The notes: a model not told the origin generated them from the sequence alone. A stretch of DNA of 64,000 bases from Rhodoligotrophos sp. CJ14 (GCF_038811545.1 NZ_CP133319.1:310001-374000), one strand, 5' to 3'. Numbered from the stretch's first letter, positions 1-9,270 are shown. Numbers and translations are program-made.

Positions 1-486
1 CGGGCAGGGGTCGACAGCCATCTGAGCCTGCCGCGCGTGGATGCCGCGCGTGAGCGGCTTGCAAGCAGCGATTTTGCGCCATTCAAAGCGCTTGCCGACA
101 TGCCACTGGCCATGACGGCCCATGTGGTCTATTCCGCACTTGATCCGGACCGTCCTGCGACGACCTCGCCCACCATGATCGGCGATATCATCCGGGGCGA
201 GCTTGCCTATGACGGTCTGTTGATGACCGATGATCTCAGCATGCAGGCCCTTGATGGCCCGCTTGGCAAGCGCATCTCGCAGAGCATCGCGGCCGGCTGC
301 GACGTCGGGCTTCACTGCAACGGGTCCATGGCAGAAATGGTCGAGCTTGCTGCTGTTGCACCGAAGCTTGACGGCGATGCGCTCCGGCGGGCCCGGGCAG
401 CTCTTGCACGGCTTGAGCCCCCGGCGCCCTTTGATCAGGACCAAGCCTTTGCGGATCTCGCGGCGATGATGGGCGAATCGGTTTAA
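1..486 (+). CDS. nagZ: Beta-N-acetylhexosaminidase NagZ, C-terminal part (5' end outside window)
   Basis: Glycoside hydrolase family 3 enzyme that removes N-acetylglucosamine from muropeptides in cytoplasmic cell-wall recycling. The frame is open from base 1 and begins inside the family motif (R-A-G-V-D-S-H-L-S-L-P), so the start and the front of the barrel lie upstream. The visible 161 codons include LLMTDDLSM, the loop that carries the catalytic aspartate in NagZ, and the closing helix. It ends 35 bases before the earliest scpA start. The nagZ-scpA-scpB-tat order is usual in Rhizobiales, which supports the call. Confidence 0.9.
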   Translation, partial: RAGVDSHLSLPRVDAARERLASSDFAPFKALADMPLAMTAHVVYSALDPDRPATTSPTMIGDIIRGELAYDGLLMTDDLSMQALDGPLGKRISQSIAAGCDVGLHCNGSMAEMVELAAVAPKLDGDALRRARAALARLEPPAPFDQDQAFADLAAMMGESV

Positions 487-521
487 GCTGGTGCGATTCG
501 CATGAGCAGCGACGATCTGCG

Positions 522-1415
522 TTGGCGTGGAGTGACAGGCTTGGGGTAGATAGGCTTCGGCAAGACGATAGGGCGCTGGAGTGGCCCGATGGCGAGGGCC
601 CGCTGCGCCATCAGCCCTCTGCGGTTGAGCCGGTCAATTCCCACGCACAGGAGCCGCAGCTCATCATCGACGTCGATGGCTTCGAGGGCCCGCTCGATCT
701 GCTGCTCACGCTGGCGCGCAATCAGAAGGTGGACCTGTCGCGCATCTCGGTTCTCCATCTTGCGGAACAGTATCTGGAATTCATCGGCCAGGCTCGCCGT
801 ATGCGCTTGGAGCTCGCCGCCGATTACCTGGTGATGGCCGCTTGGCTTGCCTATCTCAAGTCGCGGCTGCTTTTGCCCGACCCTGAGCCCGACGAAGAGC
901 TGCCAGCCGAGGAAATGGCCGCGCGTCTCGCCTTCCGTCTGCGCCGTCTGCAGGGGGTGCGCGAGGCAACCGCAGCGCTCTTTGCCCGCGACAAACTGGG
1001 GGAAGAGGTGTTCGGCCGGCCTGCCGCCGCGGATGCGACCCTGAGTGGCGCAGCGCGAGTGATCCACGAGGACACCTTATTCGATCTCTTGCAGGCCTAT
1101 GCCACCCGCCGGCAGAAATCGGCATCCTTCCGCTCCTACAGCATCAAGCAGCCGGCCATTATTCCGCTCAAGGAAGCGCGCGACCTGCTCGAGCGCCTTG
1201 TCGGCGGACTTGCCGATTGGGCAAGGCTCGACGCGCTGCTCCTGCGCTATTTGGCCCGCCCGGGCCAGGAGCGCAGCGCGCTGGCCTCGAGCTTCAGCGC
1301 CAGCCTCGAAATGGCCCGCGACGGCCACATCGACATGCGCCAGGATGGGCATTTCGCGCCGATCTATATGCGCGCCCGCCCCACCACCATGGGTCCAGGA
1401 GTCGTTCGGACATGA
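522..1415 (+). CDS. scpA: Segregation and condensation protein A (ScpA)
   Basis: Kleisin subunit of the bacterial SMC-ScpA-ScpB condensin, which compacts and segregates the chromosome. The ScpA signature begins near residue 46 (VDGFEGPLDLLLTLARNQ), followed by the helical N-domain that binds SMC and a C-terminal winged helix. The start is uncertain. The only standard start codon in this frame before the conserved domain is TTG at 522, with a poor ribosome site. An ATG at 502 lies in another frame and hits a stop after 15 codons. The first 45 residues are probably poorly conserved or not translated. It overlaps scpB by four bases (ATGA), implying coupled translation. Confidence 0.88.
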   Translation: MAWSDRLGVDRLRQDDRALEWPDGEGPLRHQPSAVEPVNSHAQEPQLIIDVDGFEGPLDLLLTLARNQKVDLSRISVLHLAEQYLEFIGQARRMRLELAADYLVMAAWLAYLKSRLLLPDPEPDEELPAEEMAARLAFRLRRLQGVREATAALFARDKLGEEVFGRPAAADATLSGAARVIHEDTLFDLLQAYATRRQKSASFRSYSIKQPAIIPLKEARDLLERLVGGLADWARLDALLLRYLARPGQERSALASSFSASLEMARDGHIDMRQDGHFAPIYMRARPTTMGPGVVRT

Positions 1416-2134
1416 TCCTGTCTCGCTGCAAACCGGATCTGCCCCTTGAGCAAGCCGGCGATCACGACAATGTCACCCATCTTCGCCACGCCGATCGCAC
1501 GCGGCATCTGCGCATTCTGGAAGCCTTGATCTTCACCAGCACCGAACCGGTCTCAGCGGCCGATCTTGGCCGCAGCCTGCCCGAGGGGTGTAATGTCCAG
1601 GGCTTGCTCGGTGAATTGCAGGGACTTTATGCGGGCCGAGGCATCAATCTTGTCCAGGTCGCGGGCAAGTGGACATTCCGCTCAGCGCCGGATCTTGCCG
1701 ACGTCTTGCGGACGGAGAGCGTCGAGCGGCGCAAGCTGTCGCGCGCGGCCATGGAAACTCTTGGCATCATTGCCTATCACCAGCCAGTGACGCGCGGCGA
1801 GATCGAGGACATCCGCGGCGTTTCCCTCTCGAAGGGCACCCTCGATACCCTGATGGAGCTTGGCTGGGTGCGCATGCGCGGGCGCCGGCGCACACCCGGG
1901 CGCCCGGTCACCTATGGCACCACCGAAACGTTCCTCATTCATTTCGGGCTAAACTCACTCAGCGATCTGCCGGGACTTGCGGAGCTCAAGGGCGCGGGCT
2001 TGCTCGATGCCGCGCTTCCGCCCGATTTCGACATTCCCTTGCCTGGTGAAGAAGACAGCTTGGCTGCAGACGAGGATCCGTTGGAGGATGGTTTCGAGCA
2101 CGCATTGGAGCTTGAGCTGGCACAGGAGTCTTGA
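1412..2134 (+). CDS. scpB: Segregation and condensation protein B (ScpB)
   Basis: Winged-helix partner of ScpA in the SMC complex. The ATG at 1412 overlaps the scpA stop and gives 240 residues. A longer open frame begins upstream but only shadows scpA. Recognisable ScpB segments include 'ILEALIFTSTEPVS' at the first winged helix, 'METLGIIAYHQPVTRGEIEDIRG', and 'GRPVTYGTTETFLIHFGL'. The C-terminal tail is acidic (EEDSLAADEDPLEDGFE), as in many alphaproteobacterial ScpBs. In most relatives tatA follows directly; here an ABC ATPase gene intervenes. Confidence 0.93.
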   Translation: MILSRCKPDLPLEQAGDHDNVTHLRHADRTRHLRILEALIFTSTEPVSAADLGRSLPEGCNVQGLLGELQGLYAGRGINLVQVAGKWTFRSAPDLADVLRTESVERRKLSRAAMETLGIIAYHQPVTRGEIEDIRGVSLSKGTLDTLMELGWVRMRGRRRTPGRPVTYGTTETFLIHFGLNSLSDLPGLAELKGAGLLDAALPPDFDIPLPGEEDSLAADEDPLEDGFEHALELELAQES

Positions 2135-2220
2135 GGTTTGCACGGTCAAGGCGAGCGCGCGACATCCCGCTCCATCCGAAAAATCTGTCAAGTCGCGTGA
2201 AAGTTGCTAGGGTCCGCCCC

Positions 2221-3363
2221 ATGACCTTGCACACCAATATCCGAGGGGGCGAACCTGCGGGTTCACGCGCAGCCCCAATGCCGGAGGATCGCGCAGTCCG
2301 CCAAGGTGCCGCGCTCACCTTCGAACATGTGAGCCACGCTTACGGTGATGTTCTGGCTCTTTCCGATGTCTCCTTCGCGCTTGCGCCGCAGGAGATCGTT
2401 TGCCTGCTGGGACCTTCGGGCTGTGGCAAGACCACTTTGCTGCGCATAGCCGCGGGGCTCGAGCATCCGACATCGGGCTCGGTCCGGCTGGGCTCACGTG
2501 AATTGACGGGACCCGGCGTGATGATCTCGCCGGAGCAGCGTGGCATTGGCCTGATGTTCCAAGATTACGCGCTGTTTCCTCATATGAACATCCTTGAGAA
2601 TGTTGCCTATGGGCTGAAGCGCCTTGGCCGCGATGCCGCCCGTCGTGAGGCGCTTCTGGCCCTGGAGCGCGTCGGCATGCGCAGCTTCGCCAAGGCTTAC
2701 CCTCATGAGATCTCGGGAGGTGAGCAGCAGCGTGTGGCTCTTGCGCGTGCCATCGCACCCAAGCCCGGCGTCCTTCTCATGGATGAACCCTTCTCCGGCC
2801 TCGATCAGCGTCTGCGGGATGCGGTGCGCAGCGAGACGCTGGCGTTGCTCAAGGAGATCGGCGCGAGCGCGTTGCTTGTCACCCATGATCCCATGGAGGC
2901 CATGCGCGTTGCCGACCGCATTGCATTGCTGCGTGCAGGCCGATTGATCCAGATCGATCATCCCGAGGCCTTCTATCGCCGCCCGGCAGATGCGCAGACC
3001 GCGCGCTTTTTCAGTGATGTCAACGAGCTTATCGGCACGGTCAGAAACGGACGCGTTGAAACCGCGCTCGGGCACTTCGCGACGAATTTGCCGGAGGGCG
3101 CCGCAGCTCAAGTGCTCATCAGGCCGCAAGGCATCAAACTTGCATCGGACGAACCGGGATCTGCGGACCGAGCTGCCGAGCCGCAGGCGCAAGTGGCTGA
3201 TCTGCGCTTCTTCGGTGACGTGAACCTGGTCACCCTTGCGGTTGCCGGCCTTGATGCACCGTTGATTGCAAGGCTTCCCGCGGAGCAGGCGGTCAGCAAG
3301 GGCGAACGGGTCCGGCTGCGCTTCCGCGACCAGCATGTGCTGGTCTTCCCAAGCAGCGCGTGA
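2221..3363 (+). CDS. ABC transporter ATP-binding protein, Fe(3+)/spermidine (FbpC/PotA) type
   Basis: ATPase subunit of an importer. Walker A is GPSGCGKTT, the Q-loop lies in MFQDYALFPHM, the signature is SGGEQQR, Walker B is VLLMDEPFSGLD, and the switch histidine is in LLVTHDP. The last ~110 residues look like the TOBE regulatory domain of the iron, polyamine and maltose group. ATG 2221 is chosen as start; ATG 2278 is an alternative and upstream in-frame codons overlap scpB. No permease or binding protein lies nearby. The ferric-iron binding protein and permease at 55.2-58.0 kb have no ATPase, so this may be their missing subunit (inference). It sits where tatA is usually found. Confidence 0.88.
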   Translation: MTLHTNIRGGEPAGSRAAPMPEDRAVRQGAALTFEHVSHAYGDVLALSDVSFALAPQEIVCLLGPSGCGKTTLLRIAAGLEHPTSGSVRLGSRELTGPGVMISPEQRGIGLMFQDYALFPHMNILENVAYGLKRLGRDAARREALLALERVGMRSFAKAYPHEISGGEQQRVALARAIAPKPGVLLMDEPFSGLDQRLRDAVRSETLALLKEIGASALLVTHDPMEAMRVADRIALLRAGRLIQIDHPEAFYRRPADAQTARFFSDVNELIGTVRNGRVETALGHFATNLPEGAAAQVLIRPQGIKLASDEPGSADRAAEPQAQVADLRFFGDVNLVTLAVAGLDAPLIARLPAEQAVSKGERVRLRFRDQHVLVFPSSA

Positions 3364-3510
3364 GGTTTGCGCAGAGCCGGAGTGGAGGCTTGCCTATGCC
3401 ACCATGTCGCAGCGGGCTCTGCGAGTTGCGGAGCCAGAGCCGATCCGCGATAATATGACAGCGCGGCGGGTGGCACTGGCTGACGGCTCTGCGTCAAGGT
3501 AAGCAAGGAC

Positions 3511-4203
3511 ATGTTTGAAATCAGTGCGACCGAACTCCTGGTGATTGCCGCGGTGGCGCTCGTGGTTATCGGGCCCAAGGATCTGCCCGACATGCTGCGC
3601 GGGCTAGGGCGCTTCGTGCGCAAGCTGCGCAACATGGCCGGCGATTTCCAACGTCAGCTCGACCAGGCGGGCTTTGAAGATGTGCGCAAGGGCTTCGAAG
3701 AGGTCCGCAGCCTGACCTCGCCCTCCGGCGCCATCGCCCGCACCATCGCCTCGTCTCTCGAACAGGCCGATGCAAAGACCACCGTGGAGCAGAAGGCCCT
3801 AGGGCCGGCGCAGTCATCCACCGAGACGGACGGCACCTCGGCACAAAGCCCGGCGACACAGGCGGGGGTAACCACGACGCTCGCGCGGGTTTCCGAAGCG
3901 GGGACTGCCGGCATTACGGATGCGGGTAGCGCAGGTGCGAGCACCGGCGCTGAGAACACCCCAGCAGCGAGCGCCGCGCCGGGACAGGCAACGGCTGCAA
4001 CCGGAACCTACCAGGGCACGACGGCAGAGCCTGCCAGCGCGACGGCGCAGGACAATTCCATGGCCGCATCCCCGCCTGAGAGCGTCGCGCCAGTAAGCTC
4101 GCCACAAGCACAAGCGGAGCGCGAGACCGCGCAAGCCCGGGCCAGCGCGGCAGCTTCTGATCCGGTCACGGCAAATTCGGGCTCCGCACCAGGTACCGCT
4201 TGA
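3511..4203 (+). CDS. tatB: Twin-arginine translocase subunit TatB
   Basis: Membrane subunit that forms the signal-peptide receptor with TatC. The N-terminus (MFEISATELLVIAAVALVVIGP then KDLPDMLRGLGRF) is the TatB transmembrane helix, hinge and start of the amphipathic helix. From about residue 90 the protein is a long, disordered-looking Ala/Thr/Ser/Glu-rich tail, which brings it to 230 residues, long for TatB. An AAGGA ribosome site precedes ATG 3511. tatC follows 15 bases after the stop. No tatA is visible upstream. Confidence 0.92.
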   Translation: MFEISATELLVIAAVALVVIGPKDLPDMLRGLGRFVRKLRNMAGDFQRQLDQAGFEDVRKGFEEVRSLTSPSGAIARTIASSLEQADAKTTVEQKALGPAQSSTETDGTSAQSPATQAGVTTTLARVSEAGTAGITDAGSAGASTGAENTPAASAAPGQATAATGTYQGTTAEPASATAQDNSMAASPPESVAPVSSPQAQAERETAQARASAAASDPVTANSGSAPGTA

Positions 4204-4218
4204 GGCGAACGGGTTTCC

Positions 4219-5019
4219 ATGACCAAAGACGATATTGACGCCACGCAGGCTCCACTGCTCGACCATCTGATCGAGTTGCGATCGCGCTTGATTAAGTCGC
4301 TGCTCGGCTTGCTGGTCGCCTTCCTGGTCTGCTTCTATTTCGCAACCACCATCTTCAACATCCTGATTTGGCCCTATGAATGGGCGGTAGGGGATTCAAC
4401 CCAGGTGCGCCTGATCTATACGGCGCCGCAGGAATATTTCTTCACCCAGTTGAAGATCGCGCTCTGGGGCGGCGTCTTTCTGGCTTTCCCGGTGATTGCC
4501 TCCCAGATCTACATGTTCGTGGCGCCGGGCCTTTATAAGAACGAGCGCCAGGCCTTTCTGCCCTTCCTCGTGGCGACCCCCTTCCTGTTCCTGCTTGGGG
4601 CGGGGCTCGTCTATTTCTTCGTGCTCCCCATGGCGCTGGCATTCTTTGCCAGCTTTCAGCAGATGGGCGGGGGCGATGCCATTATCGAACTCTTGCCGAA
4701 GGTGAGCGAGTATCTCGACCTCATCATGACCCTGATGCTCGCCTTTGGCATGTGCTTCCAGCTGCCGGTGATCCTCACCCTGCTTGTCAAGGTGGGGCTG
4801 CTGAGCGCCGAGACGCTGCGCTCGAAGCGCCGCTATGCCATTGTCGTAGCCTTTGTCCTGGCCGCCGTGCTGACACCGCCCGATCCCTTCAGCCAGGTCG
4901 GTCTCGCTCTGCCGCTCATCGGCCTCTACGAGGTCTCGGTTCAAGTGGCGCGCATGATCGAAAAGCGCAGGGACGCTGAGGCTGCGGCCCGGGAAGCCAA
5001 TGAGGCGGGGGAGGCCTGA
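4219..5019 (+). CDS. tatC: Twin-arginine translocase subunit TatC
   Basis: Six-helix inner-membrane protein that recognises twin-arginine signal peptides on folded proteins. The start is typical (PLLDHLIELRSRLIKSLL), with the conserved acidic 'HLIELR' N-terminus, 'FVAPGLYKNER' in the first cytoplasmic loop, and 'FGMCFQLPVIL' in a later helix. At 266 residues it is normal length. The C-terminus is Ala/Glu-rich and cytosolic. It converges with the DUF1835 gene. A likely local client is the DUF1513 protein at the far end of the window, which carries an RRR-V-L-G-G-L signal. Confidence 0.95.
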   Translation: MTKDDIDATQAPLLDHLIELRSRLIKSLLGLLVAFLVCFYFATTIFNILIWPYEWAVGDSTQVRLIYTAPQEYFFTQLKIALWGGVFLAFPVIASQIYMFVAPGLYKNERQAFLPFLVATPFLFLLGAGLVYFFVLPMALAFFASFQQMGGGDAIIELLPKVSEYLDLIMTLMLAFGMCFQLPVILTLLVKVGLLSAETLRSKRRYAIVVAFVLAAVLTPPDPFSQVGLALPLIGLYEVSVQVARMIEKRRDAEAAAREANEAGEA

Positions 5020-5067
5020 GCGTCAGGCGCTCCCCATCATGCCGGCTCGATGGGCTTGTCCTTCGGC

Positions 5068-6099
5068 TCAGCTTGCCGGGCTGACCAGGCTTTGCGCGGC
5101 ATCATCCCACCGCCAGCAGCGTTGGTTGGTCAGATGGGTGCCGCCCCACCAGCGGTCTATCTCATTCTCGACCACGTGATCAGCTTGCCCTTCCAGCACC
5201 GCCCGCCCGAAATCGGTGAGCGAGAGCTCCGCGAAGAAATAGGCGTTCAGCCGGTCGGCATCCGGGGCCTGTGGGATCATGATTTCCGGTGTGAAGCTGT
5301 CAGACATCTCGCAATGAATATCACGGAAGCGCTCGGGTATTCCTGCGATCAGCGGTTCGGCCGTGAAGCACAGTCCGTCGAGCCGGCTCCAGAAACTCCA
5401 ATCGCCCAGGAAAACGGCCGTCTCGCTGCGCTGATTGTCGAGGAACAACGACTGCGGTGTCGTATGGCCTTCCGCAAGCGCCTGCAGCATGCGCCGCTCC
5501 GTGCGGCTGAGCCCATCCCTGGTGCCCGGCAATTCTTCGATCGCGCGCAACATCGCCGAGCGCAGGAAGGGAAAGCGCGCGAGGTCGGGATCCGTCGACA
5601 AAGCCGCCCAGGCCTCGGGGGTCGAACTGCAATAGGCAGTCCACACCTGGCTTGCGATCTCGAAATCGGTTTCGGTCAGGCTGCGCTTGGCCCCGGCAAA
5701 GCGGATGATCGTCTCCGCCGCGTGGCGCCCCAGATAGTCATTGGCCTGAACGAGATGCACATTGGTCACCGCCCCCCTGCGGTTTAGCGCATCGAGCGTT
5801 TGAAAGAGCTGGAGCTGATCATAGAGATCATGCTCGAACCACAATTCCACGGGCTGTCCCGGCGTGATTGCCTCGAGCTGTTCGCGACGCGCAGCGAATT
5901 CGTCTTCGATCTCGTGCAGAGGCACCGCAAAAGCATCGCTCAGAAAGGCCGCCCGGATCTCATCCAGCGTCGCAAGATCGCTCGTCAGCGGAACGGGGCC
6001 ATCGACCAGCGTGTCCCGCCAGGGAACGATGGTGGTGGCGATCCCTGCCGTCTTCAACGTATCCGCGACGATGTCGCCGTTGGTGATGATCAACGTCAT
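5068..6099 (-). CDS. DUF1835 domain-containing protein
   Basis: The 343-residue product resembles the DUF1835 family: MTLIITNGDIVADTLK at the N-terminus, 'VPWRDTLVDGPV', then 'VELWFEHDLYDQLQLFQTL' near residue 105. The second half probably matches the DUF3658-type C-terminal region. No biochemical function is established for the family to my knowledge. There is no signal peptide or membrane segment, so it should be cytoplasmic. GAGG lies about nine bases before ATG 6099. It is transcribed alone, convergent with tatC and divergent from eno across a ~200-base gap. In many relatives serS follows tatC, so this locus has been rearranged. Confidence 0.75.
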   Translation of the reverse strand: MTLIITNGDIVADTLKTAGIATTIVPWRDTLVDGPVPLTSDLATLDEIRAAFLSDAFAVPLHEIEDEFAARREQLEAITPGQPVELWFEHDLYDQLQLFQTLDALNRRGAVTNVHLVQANDYLGRHAAETIIRFAGAKRSLTETDFEIASQVWTAYCSSTPEAWAALSTDPDLARFPFLRSAMLRAIEELPGTRDGLSRTERRMLQALAEGHTTPQSLFLDNQRSETAVFLGDWSFWSRLDGLCFTAEPLIAGIPERFRDIHCEMSDSFTPEIMIPQAPDADRLNAYFFAELSLTDFGRAVLEGQADHVVENEIDRWWGGTHLTNQRCWRWDDAAQSLVSPAS

Positions 6100-6272
6100 T
6101 CACTGAACCTCTTTGTCCATGGGGTTCGTGACAATGACGGGAAAATGCGACCATTCCGCGGCTTCTTGCACGTCCTGAAAGGAGCAGCGCAGACGTCCCG
6201 CGCAAAACTTGCAAGGTCCACGGCCTGTTCCCCTTCACCGATCCACTCGCCACCGTTATAGAGACCCCTTGA

Positions 6273-7580
<1,308 letters not shown>

Positions 7581-7584
7581 GACT

Positions 7585-7613
7585 GCGAAGGGCAGGGGCG
7601 GCCTGCCCTTCGC
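7585..7613. terminator. Hairpin terminator after eno, probably bidirectional
   Basis: Perfect 12-bp stem (GCGAAGGGCAGG / CCTGCCCTTCGC) with a five-base loop, five bases after the eno stop. There is no clear T-tract. It lies between eno and the converging small gene ending at 7630, so it could serve both strands. Confidence 0.7.
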
Positions 7614-7629
7614 CTATCATGTTCCTAGA

Positions 7630-7884
7630 TCAACGCCCCCACAGGCCGTCCCCGTGATGATGGGCATCATAGGCCGGCGGCTCCTCCAAACGGAGCGAGC
7701 CAGTATGATATGCCGGCGGCGGATTATGGTAGCCCAATTCTAGCGGAGGCGCACTCGGCGCCGGGTGAAAAGCCGGGCGCGGTGCGGTGACCGACTCGCT
7801 CAGGGGCCGATAGGCCCCGGGGGTACCTAGTGAGCTTCCGCCATGTGTGGAAAAGGAATAACTTCCTGAACTGCCGAATAGCAT
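7630..7884 (-). CDS. Small Pro/Tyr/His-rich protein with two PPxY motifs and C-terminal DGLWGR (unrecognised)
   Basis: I do not recognise this family. The 84-residue product is low-complexity: Ser/Gly-rich N-terminus (MLFGSSGSYSFSTHGG), then Pro-rich, with two PPAY motifs (within NPPPAYHTG and EEPPAYDAHHH) and the C-terminus HHHGDGLWGR. There is no signal peptide or transmembrane helix. GAGGT sits about nine bases before ATG 7884, which supports translation. The last residues match those of the next gene upstream on this strand (HHNNDGLWGHR), and the PPxY motifs recur in the third gene of the cluster. It is probably a disordered protein that acts through short linear motifs. Function unknown. 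Confidence 0.6.
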   Translation of the reverse strand: MLFGSSGSYSFSTHGGSSLGTPGAYRPLSESVTAPRPAFHPAPSAPPLELGYHNPPPAYHTGSLRLEEPPAYDAHHHGDGLWGR

Positions 7885-8088
7885 AGAGTGGACCTCGTCA
7901 ATACAACTGTTCCCGCGGTCACCTATTGCGAGCCTCGACGCGAGTTAGGGCTGCACGAATAGAGTATGCCGGGGCGAAATGGCGCCGCCTCGACCTCCGG
8001 ACCCGCATTGGGCGGGGCTTTGGGGTGGCGGCAGGTGCGAACCTGGGAAGGATCCGTGGCGGCCCTTCCCAGCGATCCGTTTAGACGG

Positions 8089-8295
8089 TCAGCGGTGGCC
8101 CCACAGCCCATCATTGTTATGATGAGCGGTTTGGGTCACAGAGTGGGCATTGCGATCGAAATAAGCGAAGTCGCTGTGGCCGTGGTCCGTAACAGGATGA
8201 GCATTCGCGATCGCTCGCACATCCAGCGGTTTGTTCATCATCTCACGGGTGGCGTCGGACAGTTGGAAGTTAAATGGGTTTTTACCTGAAAACAT
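8089..8295 (-). CDS. Small protein with C-terminal DGLWGHR (unrecognised, same cluster)
   Basis: The 68-residue product begins MFSGKNPFNFQLSD. ATG 8295 is chosen because AAAGGA lies eight bases upstream; an in-frame ATG at 8328 would add 11 basic residues. The C-terminal third is His/Asn-rich and ends HHNNDGLWGHR, close to the C-terminus of the neighbouring gene at 7630-7884. There is no PPxY motif in this member, and no membrane segment. It starts 47 bases after the stop of the upstream cluster gene, so the two could be cotranscribed. The upstream DNA (about 8280-8340) is AT-richer than its surroundings. Confidence 0.55.
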   Translation of the reverse strand: MFSGKNPFNFQLSDATREMMNKPLDVRAIANAHPVTDHGHSDFAYFDRNAHSVTQTAHHNNDGLWGHR

Positions 8296-8342
8296 CGTAA
8301 ATTTCCTTTTAAATGTGACCTTCATCAAGTCGTTTGGTAGCT

Positions 8343-8900
8343 TTACTGTTCAAAGTGGTTCGATAGACCTTTGAAACAGTGGGCAGTTACTATGAAATCT
8401 GCCTGGTTTATGCATGTTAATATTTTGTCACTTGTTATCTGTTCACTTTTCGACGAGCGACCAGCGAGATTTGCCGGCAAACCCATTTTGCCATCCAGCC
8501 GCAAGTGAAGCGCGGACATATTGCCCGCTAGGTTTCGAGCCCCGCGCTCGCACCGACGGCGGTGGCACGCCAGAATTTGCTGCTTGAAAGCGCGGCTGCT
8601 AGCCGAAGGACCCGCCAACATCCCTTGCCCGTAGAGTCCGAAATGATCGGCATGGTGCGAGGACCCGGCAGGCTCCGACCAGAGACCACCTCCATGTCCG
8701 CTCTGACGGGAAAACAGTCCATGCCCGCCGCTATTCTGATTGTGAGAGTGAAGCACTTGGTAGGACGGTGGCAACAAGGCCTTCGAGGACTTCTCATCGT
8801 CATAGGAGGGTGGCGCGCCAAACAACCCCAGCACTTTCGATTTGTCATAGGTAGGCGCGGCCGACTTCATTCTTTCACTCTGGTCGGGATGATCCTTCAT
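8343..8900 (-). CDS. PPxY- and GL(F/W/Y)(G/S)-repeat protein (unrecognised, same cluster)
   Basis: The 185-residue frame has an N-terminal half with PTYDKSK, GLFGAPPSYDDEK and LPPSYQ, then a Gly/His-rich stretch carrying GHGLFSRQ, GGGLWSEP and HFGLYGQG. Four aromatic GLx(G/S) motifs and two PPSY motifs link it to the two genes downstream. The remaining ~90 residues are basic and differ in character (HRRRCERGARN and beyond), so the functional protein may be shorter. The start is uncertain: ATG 8900 has no clear ribosome site, ATG 8870 is an alternative, and the frame stays open and Pro-rich upstream without a start codon. Confidence 0.45.
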   Translation of the reverse strand: MKDHPDQSERMKSAAPTYDKSKVLGLFGAPPSYDDEKSSKALLPPSYQVLHSHNQNSGGHGLFSRQSGHGGGLWSEPAGSSHHADHFGLYGQGMLAGPSASSRAFKQQILACHRRRCERGARNLAGNMSALHLRLDGKMGLPANLAGRSSKSEQITSDKILTCINQADFIVTAHCFKGLSNHFEQ

Positions 8901-9270
8901 AAAGACGTAGCGCGGATAGAGCGGTTGTCCTGTGGGGCCTGTGGAAGGTGGTGGACATGATCATCATTTACTGACGGGCGAGTGCTCGAGGAAGATCCGC
9001 CCGCCACCAAGGACGCCGCATACTGAAAAAACGCAATGCTGATTTCCTTTCAACGACAGCCAATGCCACGCTCATCGAACCTGAAGGCTGCCCCTCTCGA
9101 TCGTCGTGGGCAGCACGAAGGCGGTATGGGTGGAGAAGGGGAAATATGCGCTGCCGAATGAATGCACAACTTAAAATTGTGTAAAGGGTCGATCCCATGC
9201 CCCACCTCGATAACGGCTTGCTAACCCTGTGCTGGTATTGAAACCTGGTCCTCCTCAGCGTCTGTGTGCC
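8901..9270. other. Intergenic region between the small-gene cluster and ftsB
   Basis: No convincing gene. The minus-strand reading frame that overlaps ftsB is a shadow. The AT-richer stretch near 9165-9185 could hold a promoter for ftsB, but no clear -35/-10 pair can be defended. Confidence 0.4.

Noticed and set aside
3364-3510. Remnant of tatA between the ATPase gene and tatB
   Set aside because: The ~150 bases contain no TatA-like hydrophobic helix or hinge in any frame.
7966-8289. 107-codon plus-strand ORF opposite the GLWG gene
   Set aside because: No ribosome site, and the minus-strand ORF has both a ribosome site and a C-terminal motif shared with its neighbour.
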